Below are positions 27,039-38,794 of a DNA stretch of 64,000 bases, in pieces. Position 1 is the stretch's first letter. Each line of letters begins with the position of its first letter. Source of the DNA: Torreya grandis (lineage: Eukaryota > Streptophyta > Pinopsida > Cupressales > Taxaceae); contig JARHVA010003261.1 of assembly GCA_037957365.1 (NCBI GenBank), forward strand, positions 124,001 through 188,000, written 5' to 3'. The notes below the pieces were generated by a model. It did not search any database and had not been told where the DNA came from. It saw nothing but the letters and a program-made list of their open reading frames with translations. Both the position numbers and the translations under genes were made by a program.

Positions 27039-28517
27039 CATGATTAGATTCCTCCTGCTTAGAGCATCTACAACCTTGTTAGATTGTCCTTTCTTGTGAT
27101 TAATAATGAATGTGAATCTTTGTAAAAATTCAATCCATTTAACATGCTTTTGACTCAACTTATTGTGATTGCTAATGAACTATAAAGCATAATTATCAAT
27201 GAACAAAACAAATTCTTTAGGCAAAAGATAGTGCCTACATTTCTTCAAAGCCTATACAAGAGCATAGAATCCTTGATCATAGGCTGAGTACTTGTTAGCA
27301 TCACTTAATTTATCACTAAAGTATGCTATAGGCTTCCCATCTTGGCTTAAAACAATGCCTATTGCCATTCCACTAGCATCACATTCTACTTGAAAAAGCT
27401 TATTGAAATCAGGCAAGGTTAGGATTGGTTCTTTAGTTACCTTCTTTTTCAATAATCTAAAACTCTTATCAGCAACCTCAGTCCAACAAAAACTTCTTTT
27501 ATCACCTTTGATTGTATCTATCATTGGAGCAACAATTCCACTAAAATTTCTTATGAATTTCCTATAGAATATAGCCGAACCGTGAAAGATTATTACCTCA
27601 TATGTGTTCCTAGGTGTAGGCCACTCAAGTATAGCCTTAATCTTCTCCTTATCCATCTTCAATCCTTCTTTTGAAATCGCAAACCCCAAATATATCAATT
27701 CTGTCTTCAAGAAACTGCACTTTTTTACATTGATTAGCAATTTCTCTTCATGTAGCTTACTCAATACCATCCTCAAATGTTTCAAATGATCTTCCTTAGT
27801 TTGACTAAACACCAAAATATCATCCAAATACACTATCACAAACTTACCAGTGAAATCCTTAAGCACTTCATTCATCAGCCTCATGAAGGTACTTGGTGCA
27901 TTGGTTAGTCCAAATGGCATGACTAACCACTCATAGAGTCCATCATTGGTCTTGAAGGCTGTTTTCCATTCATCCCCTTCTCTTATCCTAATCTGATGGT
28001 AACCACTTTTCAAGTCTATCTTAGAGAAATATGTAGCTCCACTCAAACAATCAAGTAAGTCATCAATTCTAGGCAATGGGAATCTATACCTGATAGTAAT
28101 CTTGTTGATTGCTATGGAATTTGTACACATTCTCCAACTCCCATACTTCTTAGGACTCAACACTGTGGGGATAGCACAAGGACTTAAACTCTCTCTTACC
28201 AATCCTTTGTCTAACAATTCTTGAACTTGGTGCTTGATCTCTTCATTTTCCTTTGGTGTCAACCTATAGGCAGCCTTGTTTGGAAGATTTGCTCCTAAAA
28301 TCAAGTCTATGTGATGGCTAATGCTTCTCAATGGTGGTAACTCATTAGTTAAATCATCTACCATAATGTCAATGTACTCATTCAACATATCTTGAATCTC
28401 TAAATGAAAATCAATCAACTTAGTACTAGTGACTACATTCCTTGGCTTACCAATCACAACAAAGTTTACCTTTTCTTTCTTCATTTGATGTAGAAACTCT
28501 TTACCACTCATTATCAA
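27039..28517 (-). pseudogene. Element B reverse transcriptase and RNase H
   Basis: A 421-residue open stretch (28,517-27,252) holds the complete Ty3 RT. It has IDLKSGYHQIR with the first catalytic Asp at residue 168, FGLTNAPSTF at 203-211 and YLDD at 230-233 (27,830-27,819). The substrate-pocket block that usually reads WRMCVDSRAIN is WRMCTNSIAIN. RNase H begins around residue 375 (FQVECDASGMAIG, Asp 380). It continues after TAG at 27,252-27,254 and TAG at 27,180-27,182 through FVLFIDNYAL and VVDALSRR, up to TAG at 27,036-27,038. Copying of the RNA genome and removal of the template would be its roles. Confidence 0.92.
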
Positions 28518-28529
28518 TATTTTAGAATT

Positions 28530-28949
28530 CTATCCTACAATAGCAACAACCTCTTCCTTCAATGGTGTGAGTGTATGCTTGATCCCATCCTTTTCAAACG
28601 TGTATGTATTCTGCCTTCCATCATGCATGGCTTTCCTGTCAAACTACCAAGGCCTTCCAAGCAAGATATGACATACATCCATGGGCATGACATCACATAA
28701 AATATGATCCTTATATGTTCTTATCTGAATATCTACTTTACATTTTTCACTTACCAAGAGTTTGTGTCCTTTTGTAGCCAAGAGACTTGATAAGGTGTAT
28801 GATGTACCTCCTTCTTCAAGCTTAGTTTCTCCACCATCTCAATTGACACAAGATTGTTATTACTCCCACTATCTATGATGACCTTACAACATTTCCCCTT
28901 ATTTTTACATGTGGTTCTAAATAGAGTTTTCCTTTGAGGTGGTTCTACA
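28530..28949 (-). pseudogene. Element B aspartic protease, frameshifted
   Basis: The active-site motif IIDSGSNNN lies at 28,879-28,853 (Asp at 28,873-28,871). The family C-terminal motif ILLGRPW appears after a one-base frameshift near 28,755-28,765. Without the shift, the first frame ends at TAG-like NSW-stop at 28,751. Two further in-frame TAG codons lie at 28,644-28,646 (after GRPW) and 28,530-28,532. It would cut the gag-pol polyprotein if intact. Confidence 0.85.
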
Positions 28950-30091
28950 ACTTCTTTGTTTGGCTTCAACAAGATTCTTTTCATCAAAAGAGACTCACCT
29001 TCTTCTGGGGTATCTTCATAAGCTGCTACCACTTCTTCACTTTTTTCTTCACCTTGGGTCACATGTACACCCCTCTCATGGCTGGTAGAAGGGTTCTCTA
29101 GACACTCATATGCCCTGTGTCCTGCATACTTGTTACACCTAAAGCATTTGCCCATGAATCTTCCTCTTCCTCTTTGATATCCTTGATATGGCTTTCTTCC
29201 TCTTGGTGTATAGCTACCTCTTGAGCTTTGTGAGCTGCTGGCCTCTTCTTGAGATGTTTTCAACTATCTTCTACCTCCTTGAAATCCTCTACCTCTGATG
29301 GATCTGCCCCATCCTCTTGAGAAGGATGTTTGTTTTCTTGCAATCTTCTCCTTAGCTTTCAAGGCAAATTGATATGCCTCTTCAACTATCTTAGGAATGA
29401 GAAGACTAATCTCATCTTGAATGGAAAATTTCAAACCATTAGTGTATCTAGCTACCTTCTCTATGTCATCCTCAATATGACCTGATCTTATAGTCAACCT
29501 GTAAAACTCTTCAGTGTATTCTTTTACAGACATCTCATTTTGCTTCAAATTTTGTAATTGCTTGAAAAGATTGGCTTGATAATATTTAGGCATAAACTTA
29601 CCTTTCATTTTTGCTACCATTTTGTCCCAGCTTTTGATCTTTGGCTTCCCTTTCCTCCTCCTTTCTTCTTGCACTCCATCCCACCACAAGGATGCATGGC
29701 TCTTTAGCCTTGTCATGGCATACTTGACTTTCTTATCATCTTCTTCAATTCCTTCATACTCAAAGTATTTGTCTAATGCACTAATCCAATAAATTAATTC
29801 TTCCACATTCAAATTACCTTCATACATTGGAACCTCCATTTTTGGCTTTGTGTTTACCTTCATAATGGCTCTAATTAACCTATCTTCAGTTGTTTCTTCT
29901 TCCACCACCAATTCATCCTTTGGTGGCTCCTCTTCTCTATCATTGACTTCACCCATGTCAGTGCCTCTTCTTTAAGCCATCTCTAGGTCTTGTAGCCTAG
30001 CTATCAGGTTCCTAATCTCTTCTACCATTGCAACCTATCCTCCAGGTCTCCTTCCTCTAGCTCCACCTCTGTTCCTAACTCTCATGGCCAT
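28950..30091 (-). pseudogene. Element B gag with zinc knuckle
   Basis: Forms the particle coat and binds RNA. The reading starts at an ATG (30,091-30,089) 72 bp from the primer site, with an Arg/Gly-rich start (MAMRVRNRGGARGRR). Stops TAG at 30,035-30,037 and TAA at 29,972-29,974 precede the longest open part (29,956-29,264). That part holds the Ty3 gag core, with ALDKYFEYEG-like and SLWWDG blocks, and an Arg/Gly-rich tail. TAG at 29,264-29,266 interrupts it. The same frame then continues with a zinc knuckle CFRCNKYAGHRAYEC near 29,146-29,102. The spacing is C-X2-C-X5-H-X4-C, one residue longer than the usual X4. All three stops can be explained by C-to-T change of Gln codons. Confidence 0.88.
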
Positions 30092-30162
30092 CTTGCCTCT
30101 TCTTCACAAATCACGTTCTTCTTCTCTTTGACTTGGATCTTTAGATTGTGCACAATCCCTTT

Positions 30163-30175
30163 GGATCTAATACCA
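30163..30175 (-). promoter_or_regulatory. Element B primer-binding site (tRNA-iMet)
   Basis: Minus strand TGGTATTAGATCC, five bases inside the 5' LTR. It matches the plant initiator-Met primer site TGGTATCAGAGCC at 11 of 13 positions; one of the two differences is C-to-T. Confidence 0.85.
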
Positions 30176-30180
30176 AATGG

Positions 30181-31444
30181 TGTAAAGACTCAAATTAATA
30201 AAATTAAACTATCAAACCAATATTTGTGTAGAGACTCAACTTAACAAAATGAAACTATCAAACCAATATTTCATAGGCTTGTAGCCCTGCTGGGTCTAAT
30301 TTTTGGCCATATCTTTCACAAAAAACCTAATATCCAAAAAATATAATTTTTTACAGATACCCATTTGGAAGTTACATAACATATTTAAAAACCAGGTATA
30401 GTTGTTTTGTACGGAATGGTACTTTTGACCCCTATAATAGACCTAATTAGGCCTCTTAACAACCCTATTTTGGTGTTTGGGAGAGTTTGGGGTTGAGTTA
30501 GATCATGAAATTTTTGGGAGATGTGACATATGACATAATAAAACTAATAAAATAAAATAAACACCTTTTATTCAACACAAAACTATCTTAAAATCTCACT
30601 TTTATATTCAAGTACTCAGAATTGTAGGAAAACAGGGTTAAAACACAAGTATACAAGAAAACTCACTTTCCCACATAGTACAGGCATGAAAATTTGTACA
30701 AAATCAGAAAATTATAAACCCACAAAAACTAAAACTTTTGGTAATTTCATACTATACGGTTCATGAGATAAGCAAAACTCTAGTTAGGGTCTAGTTTACA
30801 CCAAATTTGAGCTACAGGGAGCATCCTAGGGAGTTAATAGCCCAAATAAATTTTATTGGTCTTGTATTAACTCCTATATAATCCTAAGCAATCACAAAGA
30901 AGATAATAACCTCTTAAGTACCGACTGTAAACTTCTTCCTTGCTGCCCTGTCTGGTGTACATACATAGTCTTGAGGAAAGATTGAACAAAACAAAACAAA
31001 TGACTCCAAAAAAAAACTTCCCATTAATTAATTCACCAATAATATATACATATACACCTGTTCCACACGAAAATCCCCCATAAAAACCATATTTTCTCAA
31101 CTTAGATACTCAAATCCTATACTAGGCTTCACACAACAACCTCCCAAAATGAGTAAAACAGATTTTCTAACATAAGAAGACTTAAATCACTTAATATCTC
31201 ACCCAACAGACTTGAAATCATCTGAGGATAAGATATTGGGTTTTATTTGACCAATATTTAAATATATTTGGCCTTTTTTTCTCACATATAGGTCTTATTT
31301 CATGCTTAAAGGATACTTAGAAAAAAATTTGAAATTTTGAAAACCTAAGAAATGGAGGGAAACTAACTTAGTACACCTAGACATACTAAAACTCAACCAA
31401 GAACATGACAAATACATTCCTATCATGAAGATGCTCCTGCATCA
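30181..31444 (-). repeat. Element B 5' LTR
   Basis: On the minus strand it ends TGAGTCTTTACA, five bases before the primer site. An AT-rich TATATATTA stretch on the minus strand near 31,040-31,055 is a plausible TATA box. The last ~90 bp (30,181-30,272) contain a 46-bp tandem duplication, shared by the other LTR at 24,241-24,332. Confidence 0.93.
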
Positions 31445-32144
31445 CTTTTCAAACATGTAGATTAGAACCAGAGTTCATATTTTAAATGAAACACAATAAT
31501 ATTTAAATTATAACACATCAATAAACATATTATAACTCACCATTACATTCTTAAACATTGGCCATTCATGTAAATACACAAAATTTACAAAATAGAGAGG
31601 TTTTTACTTTAAATCTTGATCTTGAAAATTATTTAACTTAAAGTTGTCCACCTCCTCCTTCAGAACTCCACCACCCTACCTAACTACATGAATATCTCCA
31701 TCAGTTTACCACTTTCTCCTTCCCCAAAAAATAATTACATTTTCCTTCTACATACAAGGGTAACTTCCTTGTTTTCATGATAATTACCATGGTGTGGTAA
31801 TTTACATTCACGAATCTTATTTTATGCTATTTTCCTCATGATGTGCACATATAAATCCTTCCTACACCCACCTAGGCCCATATATGACCTTATAAAAACA
31901 TTTTATAACATGATACTTCTTAAAAATTTCTCATAATACTCTTAAACACAAGCATAATTCAAATATTCAAAATGCCCATTTTGGTGGGAAAATGCCAAAG
32001 GATACCAAAACACACCTAAGGACTCTTCTAATGACTCAATCCCACTCTAATAGATACTATGAGACCAAAAACACTTAATCATAACCTAAATAATTAATCA
32101 TAATTAGGTTTTAACTATTTGTTTTAATATATTCCCTTGCATCA

Positions 32145-32153
32145 TACTCCCTT
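32145..32153 (-). promoter_or_regulatory. Element C polypurine tract
   Basis: Minus strand AAGGGAGTA directly before the 3' LTR start TGATGCAAGGG. Confidence 0.7.
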
Positions 32154-32559
32154 GACAAGAAAAGATTTGAGCTCTGCTCAAATAGACTGCACTATTCTTC
32201 TTTCTTGTCTTCAATTTTTTTCTCCTTGGATCTTCTTTCTTTATTTCTACTCCACCATGCTTCAATTTTTATTTTCTCATACTCTCTTTCTTACATCTAT
32301 CAAATATAATTTCCCTTCCTTCTTTTATTGCTTTCTTGCACCAACTAGCACTTGATGTGCACTCATGCTTTGATCTTTTTCTCTATCATGTGGGTAATCT
32401 ATACCCGCAAAAATTTCTATTACATATGGATTCTCACCTTTCCATGTTGTGATCTTCAATCATATATAAATAACAAATGTAATTTCATTCTTAGTTGCTT
32501 CCTCATTGAATTTAAGACTTACATATGGCTCTTTATGACCTAACTCTATCTTTTCTACC

Positions 32560-33780
32560 ATCAATGTTTCTTCTTCTTTGTCTTCTATTATGAGGTTCTC
32601 AATTTATGTAACCTATACCCTCTCTTCTTGAGCTCTCTCAAGAGCTTTCTTCTTCATGTACTTCATCACCTCCATGACTAAACCTGCATATACAAAGCCA
32701 AGAAAAGTAAAACATGTAAAAATGTTGAGACTCTTGAGTCCCATTAACTATTTGGTCTACCCATTCTAATCCTTTCAACTAATAATATATTTTTTCTTCT
32801 ATTTTGACTTCTTCCACCTCATCTTCCATTTATTCATTCTCTAGCTCATGTATCTTGTCTTCATTCTTCATCATTTCTCCATTCAAGGCTTGTTCTAGTG
32901 CTATTATTTATACATCCAATTGCTCTTGATTCTCATAAATAAACATATAATTAGATTTCATTCCTTTTTCAATCAATTTTACTTATTTTTCCAAACCTTT
33001 AATGAGACCTATATATTTTTCCAAATGCATCTTTTTCTTCATATTTTCATCATCTATATGGTTATAACTAACTTATTTTTCATCCTTCAAGCTTACCTCA
33101 TCCTCTTAAAGGTACTGATCATTTTTATCCTCTTGCACACTATGTTGCTCACTCATCTAAAGTATTTTCATCTCTCTCTTGAGTTGCTTATAAATCAACC
33201 TTTTCTACTCTCTTTCTTCTCGCATAGATTTCCTATTTATTTTATTCATTTATAGCTTTATTGGCCACTTTATTGTCTTATTATTAATGATCTATCCATA
33301 GTATGGGTTCTCATTTCCTTTCATTTTCTCTATTATGAGCATCAACTCATATAACTGATGTCTTTCCTCTATCATTTATTCTTCTATTTCTTTCCTTTTG
33401 GTGTCTTCTTACACCTTACTCACTCTTTGGTAACTCATCATAGCCATGCCCTATTTTATCTTACCTTTCTCTCAATATTTTGGTATTTCTTGGATCTATT
33501 ATTCTTGACATGATTCATCTAATTGCCTCTCATGATCTCACCTAGGTCTCTCTCACTTTATGACCTCACTTGGGTCTATCTCACTATCTTGTCCTTTGTT
33601 TAGGACTCCTATTTATCTCTCCAATATCTCCTTGAGCTTATTCTTGAGATTCCAATATCTCTCTCTTTTATCAAGCCTCAATGTCTTCAGGGCTACTTAC
33701 CACATTCTCAACCTTTCATTTACACTTTAACACTCTTTCAAAAACATATCCAACATAAAATGAAAGATAAAATCAAACAT
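32560..33780 (-). pseudogene. Element C coiled-coil ORF, decayed
   Basis: The minus strand of the internal region reads as a Glu/Lys/Met-rich, helix-forming protein broken by stops. Segments include LKNKLKEILER (about 33.65 kb), MSEQHSVQEDKNDQYL, HIDDENMKKKMHLEKYIGLI and GEMMKNEDKIHELENE (about 32.9 kb). Many stops sit where Gln would fit. The + strand of the same region is open in places only because it is the pyrimidine-rich complement. I recognise no gag core, zinc knuckle or enzyme. It may be a gag-like structural protein, but that is a guess. Confidence 0.5.
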
Positions 33781-33833
33781 GTACCTTGTTGTGCTTAAAT
33801 ACTATCCTTTTCCTCATCCTAAATAACTTGTTA

Positions 33834-33844
33834 CTATGATAATA
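33834..33844 (-). promoter_or_regulatory. Element C primer-binding site, decayed tRNA-iMet type
   Basis: + strand CTATGATAATA compared with the complement of the iMet site, CTCTGATACCA: 8 of 11 match, two bases from the LTR. Confidence 0.5.
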
Positions 33845-33846
33845 AA

Positions 33847-35592
33847 TGATTCAAAGATAAATCATTCTCTACTCTTCATATGCCTTTAATTTTGATACTT
33901 GTAATTATCTCTCTCTTGCATTCACTCTTCACTACCTTGTATTTTTAGTATACTCTCTCTTGTTTCATTCTCGATGCTTAAAGTGATTAGTTCCTTATCC
34001 ACACTTCTTTGACACATATTTATGCCTTATATAGGCTTATTTGACCATATCTAATTTGGTTCACTTCAATCCCAATCCTCATTCTTTTCTTAAGCCCTCT
34101 TATGCAACTCTTATAAATGTAACTCTTTGACAAAGGTTCATGAGTAAACTTGATCAAAACTTGACTTAGGTTTCCTTGATTATATGAAGGTTTTGTTGAT
34201 CATTTACCTACTCAAAAAAATATTCATTTAACTCCTATCCAATCCACACATCATGTTACTACAAATTTTTCACCATTCTTTGTTTCATTTCTTTGTCTAA
34301 GAATCCTTGTAGCCTTTTTTGTCCTTTTTTAATTATATGGACATAATAAGATAGTAATTGGTTAAAAAAACACATTATCAGATACCCTCTATCCCACTTC
34401 TACTTTATAATAATTTTCAAGACTCAACTCATTAGATAGACCACTTTTTCTCATTTTTTTTCTAATCAATTAGGTCTCTTGAACCCCTTTTTTATACACA
34501 GTCACCCTATTCCGTATGTATGAATGTATTAAATGTCTAAAAACATAATAATATTTTATTATACAATAATACCCTAACAATCACCAAGTTTCATAACTTT
34601 TTTATGGTGGGTTCACTTAGAATGAAATTTTTAGTTTCCAAACCCTAGGTGAGGTTTCTATGGGCCTGTGCATGGCTGAGAGGAGTAGAAATGGTATTAA
34701 ATGACTTAAAAACACTTTATAACCTTTATAAAACTAAGACATGATCTATAATTATCCTCTTAAGTATATTCAACTCTTACTCTACCTTGAATAAATCCAA
34801 ACACCTTTCAAAATTCCATTTTCTCAACATTTTGGGCACATAGTTGATAGGAAAACTAACACAAGGTTTCTTTCAATGGATTGAAATGCTCACTAAATTA
34901 GATAATTAAATAATATTATCTTCTCCTTTATAAAATTTAATATTCTCTTAATACTTACACAACTTCAAAAACCTCTCAATACTACCAATCATATATTTCT
35001 TTCTCATCTCTCTAAACTGTATACATACATAAAATTTACAAACCAGAGAGGTTTTTCCTCTAAATATTCATCTTGAAAAATGATTTAACTTGAATTTTTC
35101 CACCTCTCCTTCATTAATACACTATGATAAATGCCTAAATTAATCTCTCCAAGAGTCTACCACCTTCTCCTTCCCCAAAAATGTGTTACATTCTTCTTTA
35201 CATATAAGGGTAACTTCCCTATTTTCATGACAACTATCATGATGTGGTAATTTACATTCAAGAATATTTTTATATGCAATTTTACTCATGATATTCATGT
35301 ATAAAACCTTAATACACCCACTTAGGACCATATATGAACTTATACAATCATTTTATAACATGACACTTCTTGACATTTACTCAAAATACTCCTAAACACA
35401 TAAGCATAACTCAAATATTCAAAATGCCCATTTTGGTGAGAAAATTCCAAAGTCTACTAAAACACACCTAATTACTCTTATAGTGACTCAATCCCCTTCT
35501 AAGAGATGCTATGAGACTAAACAAACTTACTCATCACCTAAATACTTACTCATGACTAGGTTTCCAATGTTTGTTTTAATGCCCTTGCATTA
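33847..35592 (-). repeat. Element C 5' LTR, uninterrupted
   Basis: A 1,746-bp copy without insertions. It is the reference that exposes D, G and B in the other LTR. A 63-residue minus ORF at 35,140-35,331 has no recognisable motif. Confidence 0.87.
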
Positions 35593-35983
35593 ATATTGTA
35601 GTACAACCTTTCTCTCCATTGATAAAGGGTAAGAACCTTGTTCAAATATATATAATGATGCATATGTTTAGATGGTTACAAGATGAATAAACAATATGAT
35701 TAATTAGACTATTTAGTTTTTCATTTAGGGTCAAAAAATAAAAAATGAAAATCTTTGAGCATTGTTAATGGATGCTAGTTAGAAAAATAGTTCTAACTGG
35801 CCAATATCTATATCTAAAAAGCATTGATGGAAAATAAAATTGATAACCATCTTAAAAAAACTAAATCAAATCAATAAAAATGTCCTTTATAAACACCTTC
35901 TTGATCATCATTCCTTCGTACAACCTATATAGTTGTTTTAACCCTTTTTAACTAGTCTCAATTTGTAAATTATTTGCTATAAG

Positions 35984-36071
35984 ATGCCAATTTAGTTGCT
36001 AAAGTATGCCAATTTAGTTTCTAAAATATGCCAATTTAGTTTCTATAGTATTTCAATTTAGTTTCTACAAT
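35984..36071. repeat. 22-bp tandem repeat, four copies
   Basis: The unit ATGCCAATTTAGTTTCTAAAGT is repeated at 35,984, 36,006, 36,028 and 36,050 with a few changes per copy. Confidence 0.9.
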
Positions 36072-38749
36072 TTGATCAACAGTTGTTATAGGAAGAATTA
36101 TGCATACTCTAACACTAGTAGTAAGTGTTCAACAATGATGGACGCATGACCCAAATAGATGGAAATTATCATTTCTTATCTCTTCACTCTCACATGATAA
36201 TAAATACACCCAATACCACTAAAATAATTTATTACTAAACATGAATAACATATTATAGGTAAGGGTAATTTTCATGACTTTTCTCTCCATGTCACCCTTA
36301 CCAGACATCAACAGCACTAGATTGTTGCATGCCACCACCTTATTATAGCCTCTAAAGTCATACAAAATTCAAAATATTCACCATCCCATGGTTCACATGC
36401 TTCATCATTATACAATCATACTTCTTTCAAGTCTTATAGCTCTAACACTCCCTCATGATGTTTGCACAACTCTCTATAATGACATATCCCATCAAGTAGA
36501 GGTAATCATATTGTCTTTTCCAAGGTAATCCTAAGTTATTATTTAAACATAATCATCATTATTTTATCATGTTAAATTATGTTAAAATATATTTCATAAA
36601 TAAATTTAATAACCACTTTGACTTTTCATCCCATCAACCTTATTTCTCCACTGCAAATACTCTATGAATATTATCCATTCCTCTTTTTTCTATGTTTATA
36701 TTATATTCTATCCTTCACTCTAGGGTGAGTGATGATATAGTTTTGGGGGTTTACATAAATGCATTGAAGACAAATACATGATTCACAACACACAACATAT
36801 GATGAATTAATTTATGCAATCATAATTCATAAGATTATGAAAATTAATGATCATCACACATAAACACATATACATTATTATCCCAACATAAATTCAAAAC
36901 CTTACTAACTATGTTTTCCTAATAAAATCCTTAATCCACAATGGGTGGATATTATGTTTTAATGGACTCCATAGACCTTACCCATTATTGGTGTAATTGG
37001 ATGTTACCATTATTTTCATAGATGCAAGGTGGTTGTCAAACTTTGAACAATTAAATAGGCATGATCAAGATGTTACAAAGGAGTTTTATAACACATTTGA
37101 AGATATTAAGGATAATGTGAAAGGAATGTAGATAAGGGTTATCGAATACTTCCTAAGCCAATTAAATAGTCTTTCATGAATATGGGAGCTATGGGAGTAA
37201 AAACATAGTGTTGAAATAGAGAGACAAATCTTTTGTGAAGGGAATGAGCATTTAACCTTATCCAAGTAGGGAACACTTCATATCTCACTACCTCAAGTAT
37301 GAGCACAATTTTCCTTATTCATTCTCAAATACTTTACTTGTGAGGGGTGAATTATTATACTCATTTTAAATTTATCAACCACTTAAGGCATAACATAGGG
37401 ATAAATGTGCCCAAATTTATATTGAATATGTTAAATAGAATTTTTGATGAATATCAAAAAGGTAAACACAAGTCATTATCTCATCATTACCTCATTAAAC
37501 TCATTATTTAGAGATGTCTTAGTAGATGGAAACCCAATTTTTATTTGGAATAATTTTTACAGACACCATTAGAGGAAAATAGTGATGAGGTGGAAGTAGT
37601 AAAAGAAACAAGTGACATAAAGGAAAAGGAATAATTTAGAGAGGAACATGAATAATAAAAAAACAATAATAGGATGTAGTTGTAGGAGATAAAGCCACCA
37701 CAATAACTTTGGAATAAATAATGGAACAACAAAAGGATTTAGCCTAAAAAATAAGTGGCATGCAGACTAGAAGTAGAAAGAGGAATTTAATCATCACATA
37801 TTCCTATTATGAATCAAAAAAATAAGAGTCTCCTCAAAATCTTAAGCCTAATAATAATCCCAAGGATAATATTAAAAAATTTTATAAAATGAAGCCCCAT
37901 AGATTGACAAACAAGCCATCAATGACATCTAATTAGGAAAACTCCATTGTAATTCATATTAATGAGGGTTCATTAGAATAAAAAAGGGAACCTAAAGATT
38001 TTATCACATCCACAACTAGTATCAATGGATAATAATAATCTACTTCCTATGATTATGAATTGGCATCTTTATATGAAAGGAAACATGCAGAGCAATCAAT
38101 TGAAGGAACATGAGAAGAGAAGATGAAGAGATGAAATAAAAATATGAAATTAGAGAAAAGGAACTCCATACAATCTATAACAAACCATATTTCAGATCCT
38201 AGAACAATCCCTTAGGTAAATTGAGTTACTAAGGAGAAAAAAATGGGATGCTTTAATAAGGCAATAGCTTGGATACATTGGCAGATGTGGCTTCATGGCT
38301 ATAAGACCTGGTTCTGACAACTGAGTCCCATCCCACAACATGTGTTGTAGAAAAAATAGTATCTCAATAATATCTTAACATTACTATCATTAAGAAGTTT
38401 ATTTCATCTATTTCTATGTAGATAAATGAACCAAACTAAACATTCCTTTTCTTTAAAATGTATCTAAGGGGAGACTAGTAGTTTTAAAGTGCATAATATA
38501 GCTAGTTTAAACATTATGGTTATTTGAGTAAAAATAAAAAAGAATAAAAAATAAAATCCTATAAGGGTACAAAACAAATCATGAAACTGGAACCAAAAGT
38601 GTAAGAGTTGGCTAGGTTAACATATCAGTTATTATATTATAGATCACTTATCCAAATTTATTCCATATACCTTGAAGACAAATGGCTAAAATTCCAACTT
38701 ATGAGGCTTTATTATGATCTACCCCTTTTGGTAATTGATCCTCAATATT

Positions 38750-38752
<3 letters not shown>

Positions 38753-38790
<38 letters not shown>
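38753..38790. repeat. (TA)19 microsatellite
   Basis: 38 bp of uninterrupted TA. Confidence 0.97.

Positions 38791-38794
<4 letters not shown>

Larger units (their letters stand above)
24241..31444 (-). mobile_element. Element B: chromodomain Ty3 (chromovirus-type) retrotransposon
   Basis: A 7.2-kb element with 1,264-bp LTRs at 30,181-31,444 (5') and 24,241-25,504 (3'), about 95% identical by eye. On the minus strand the LTR starts TGATGAAG/TGATGCAG and ends TTTACA. A tRNA-iMet primer site follows the 5' LTR. One gag-pol frame with the order gag, zinc knuckle, protease, RT, RNase H, integrase, chromodomain runs 30,091 to 25,533. It contains one frameshift and 12 in-frame stops. TTTTC occurs on both sides (24,236-24,240 and 31,446-31,450) as a candidate TSD, offset by one base on the right. 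It is among the younger insertions of the window and sits inside G in the LTR of C. Confidence 0.93.
24024..31577. mobile_element. Insertion G (about 345 bp), itself split by B
   Basis: Relative to the intact LTR of C, the left LTR has about 217 bp (24,024-24,240) plus about 130 bp (31,446-31,577) of extra sequence. This is bounded by a 10-bp direct repeat CACAAAATTT at 24,014-24,023 and 31,578-31,587. The intact LTR has a single AAAATTTAC-like site there. This fits an insertion with a target duplication, but I see no terminal inverted repeats, poly(A) or coding. The alternative is a deletion between short repeats in the other LTR. Confidence 0.45.
21592..32144 (-). repeat. Element C 3' LTR, interrupted by D, G and B
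   Basis: Collinear with 33,847-35,592 in these blocks: 21,592-21,845; 23,123-24,023; and 31,588-32,144. Shared landmarks include CTTATCCACACTTCTTTGAC, AAGGTTCATGAG, ACCAATCAT.TATTTCTTTC and AATGCCCATTTTGGTG. The gaps are exactly the insertions described separately. Confidence 0.85.
21592..35592 (-). mobile_element. Element C: non-autonomous LTR retrotransposon inserted in A
   Basis: LTRs lie at 33,847-35,592 (5', 1,746 bp) and 21,592-32,144 (3', interrupted), both TGAT...CA/TA on the + strand. A perfect TSD, ATATT, flanks them at 21,587-21,591 and 35,593-35,597. After subtracting insertions D, G and B, the left LTR is about 1.71 kb, close to its partner. On the minus strand a decayed tRNA-iMet primer site adjoins the right LTR and a purine tract AAGGGAGTA adjoins the left LTR, which sets the orientation. 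The internal region is only 1,702 bp and shows no polymerase or integrase, so the element would have needed enzymes from another element. Confidence 0.88.

Noticed and set aside
26035..27789. + strand ORFs of 60-64 residues over element B
   Set aside because: Antisense shadows of integrase and reverse transcriptase on the minus strand.
32137..33255. + strand ORFs rich in Phe, Leu and Ile that look membrane-like
   Set aside because: They are the pyrimidine-rich complement of the minus-strand coiled-coil ORF of element C; the primer site and polypurine tract set the minus orientation.
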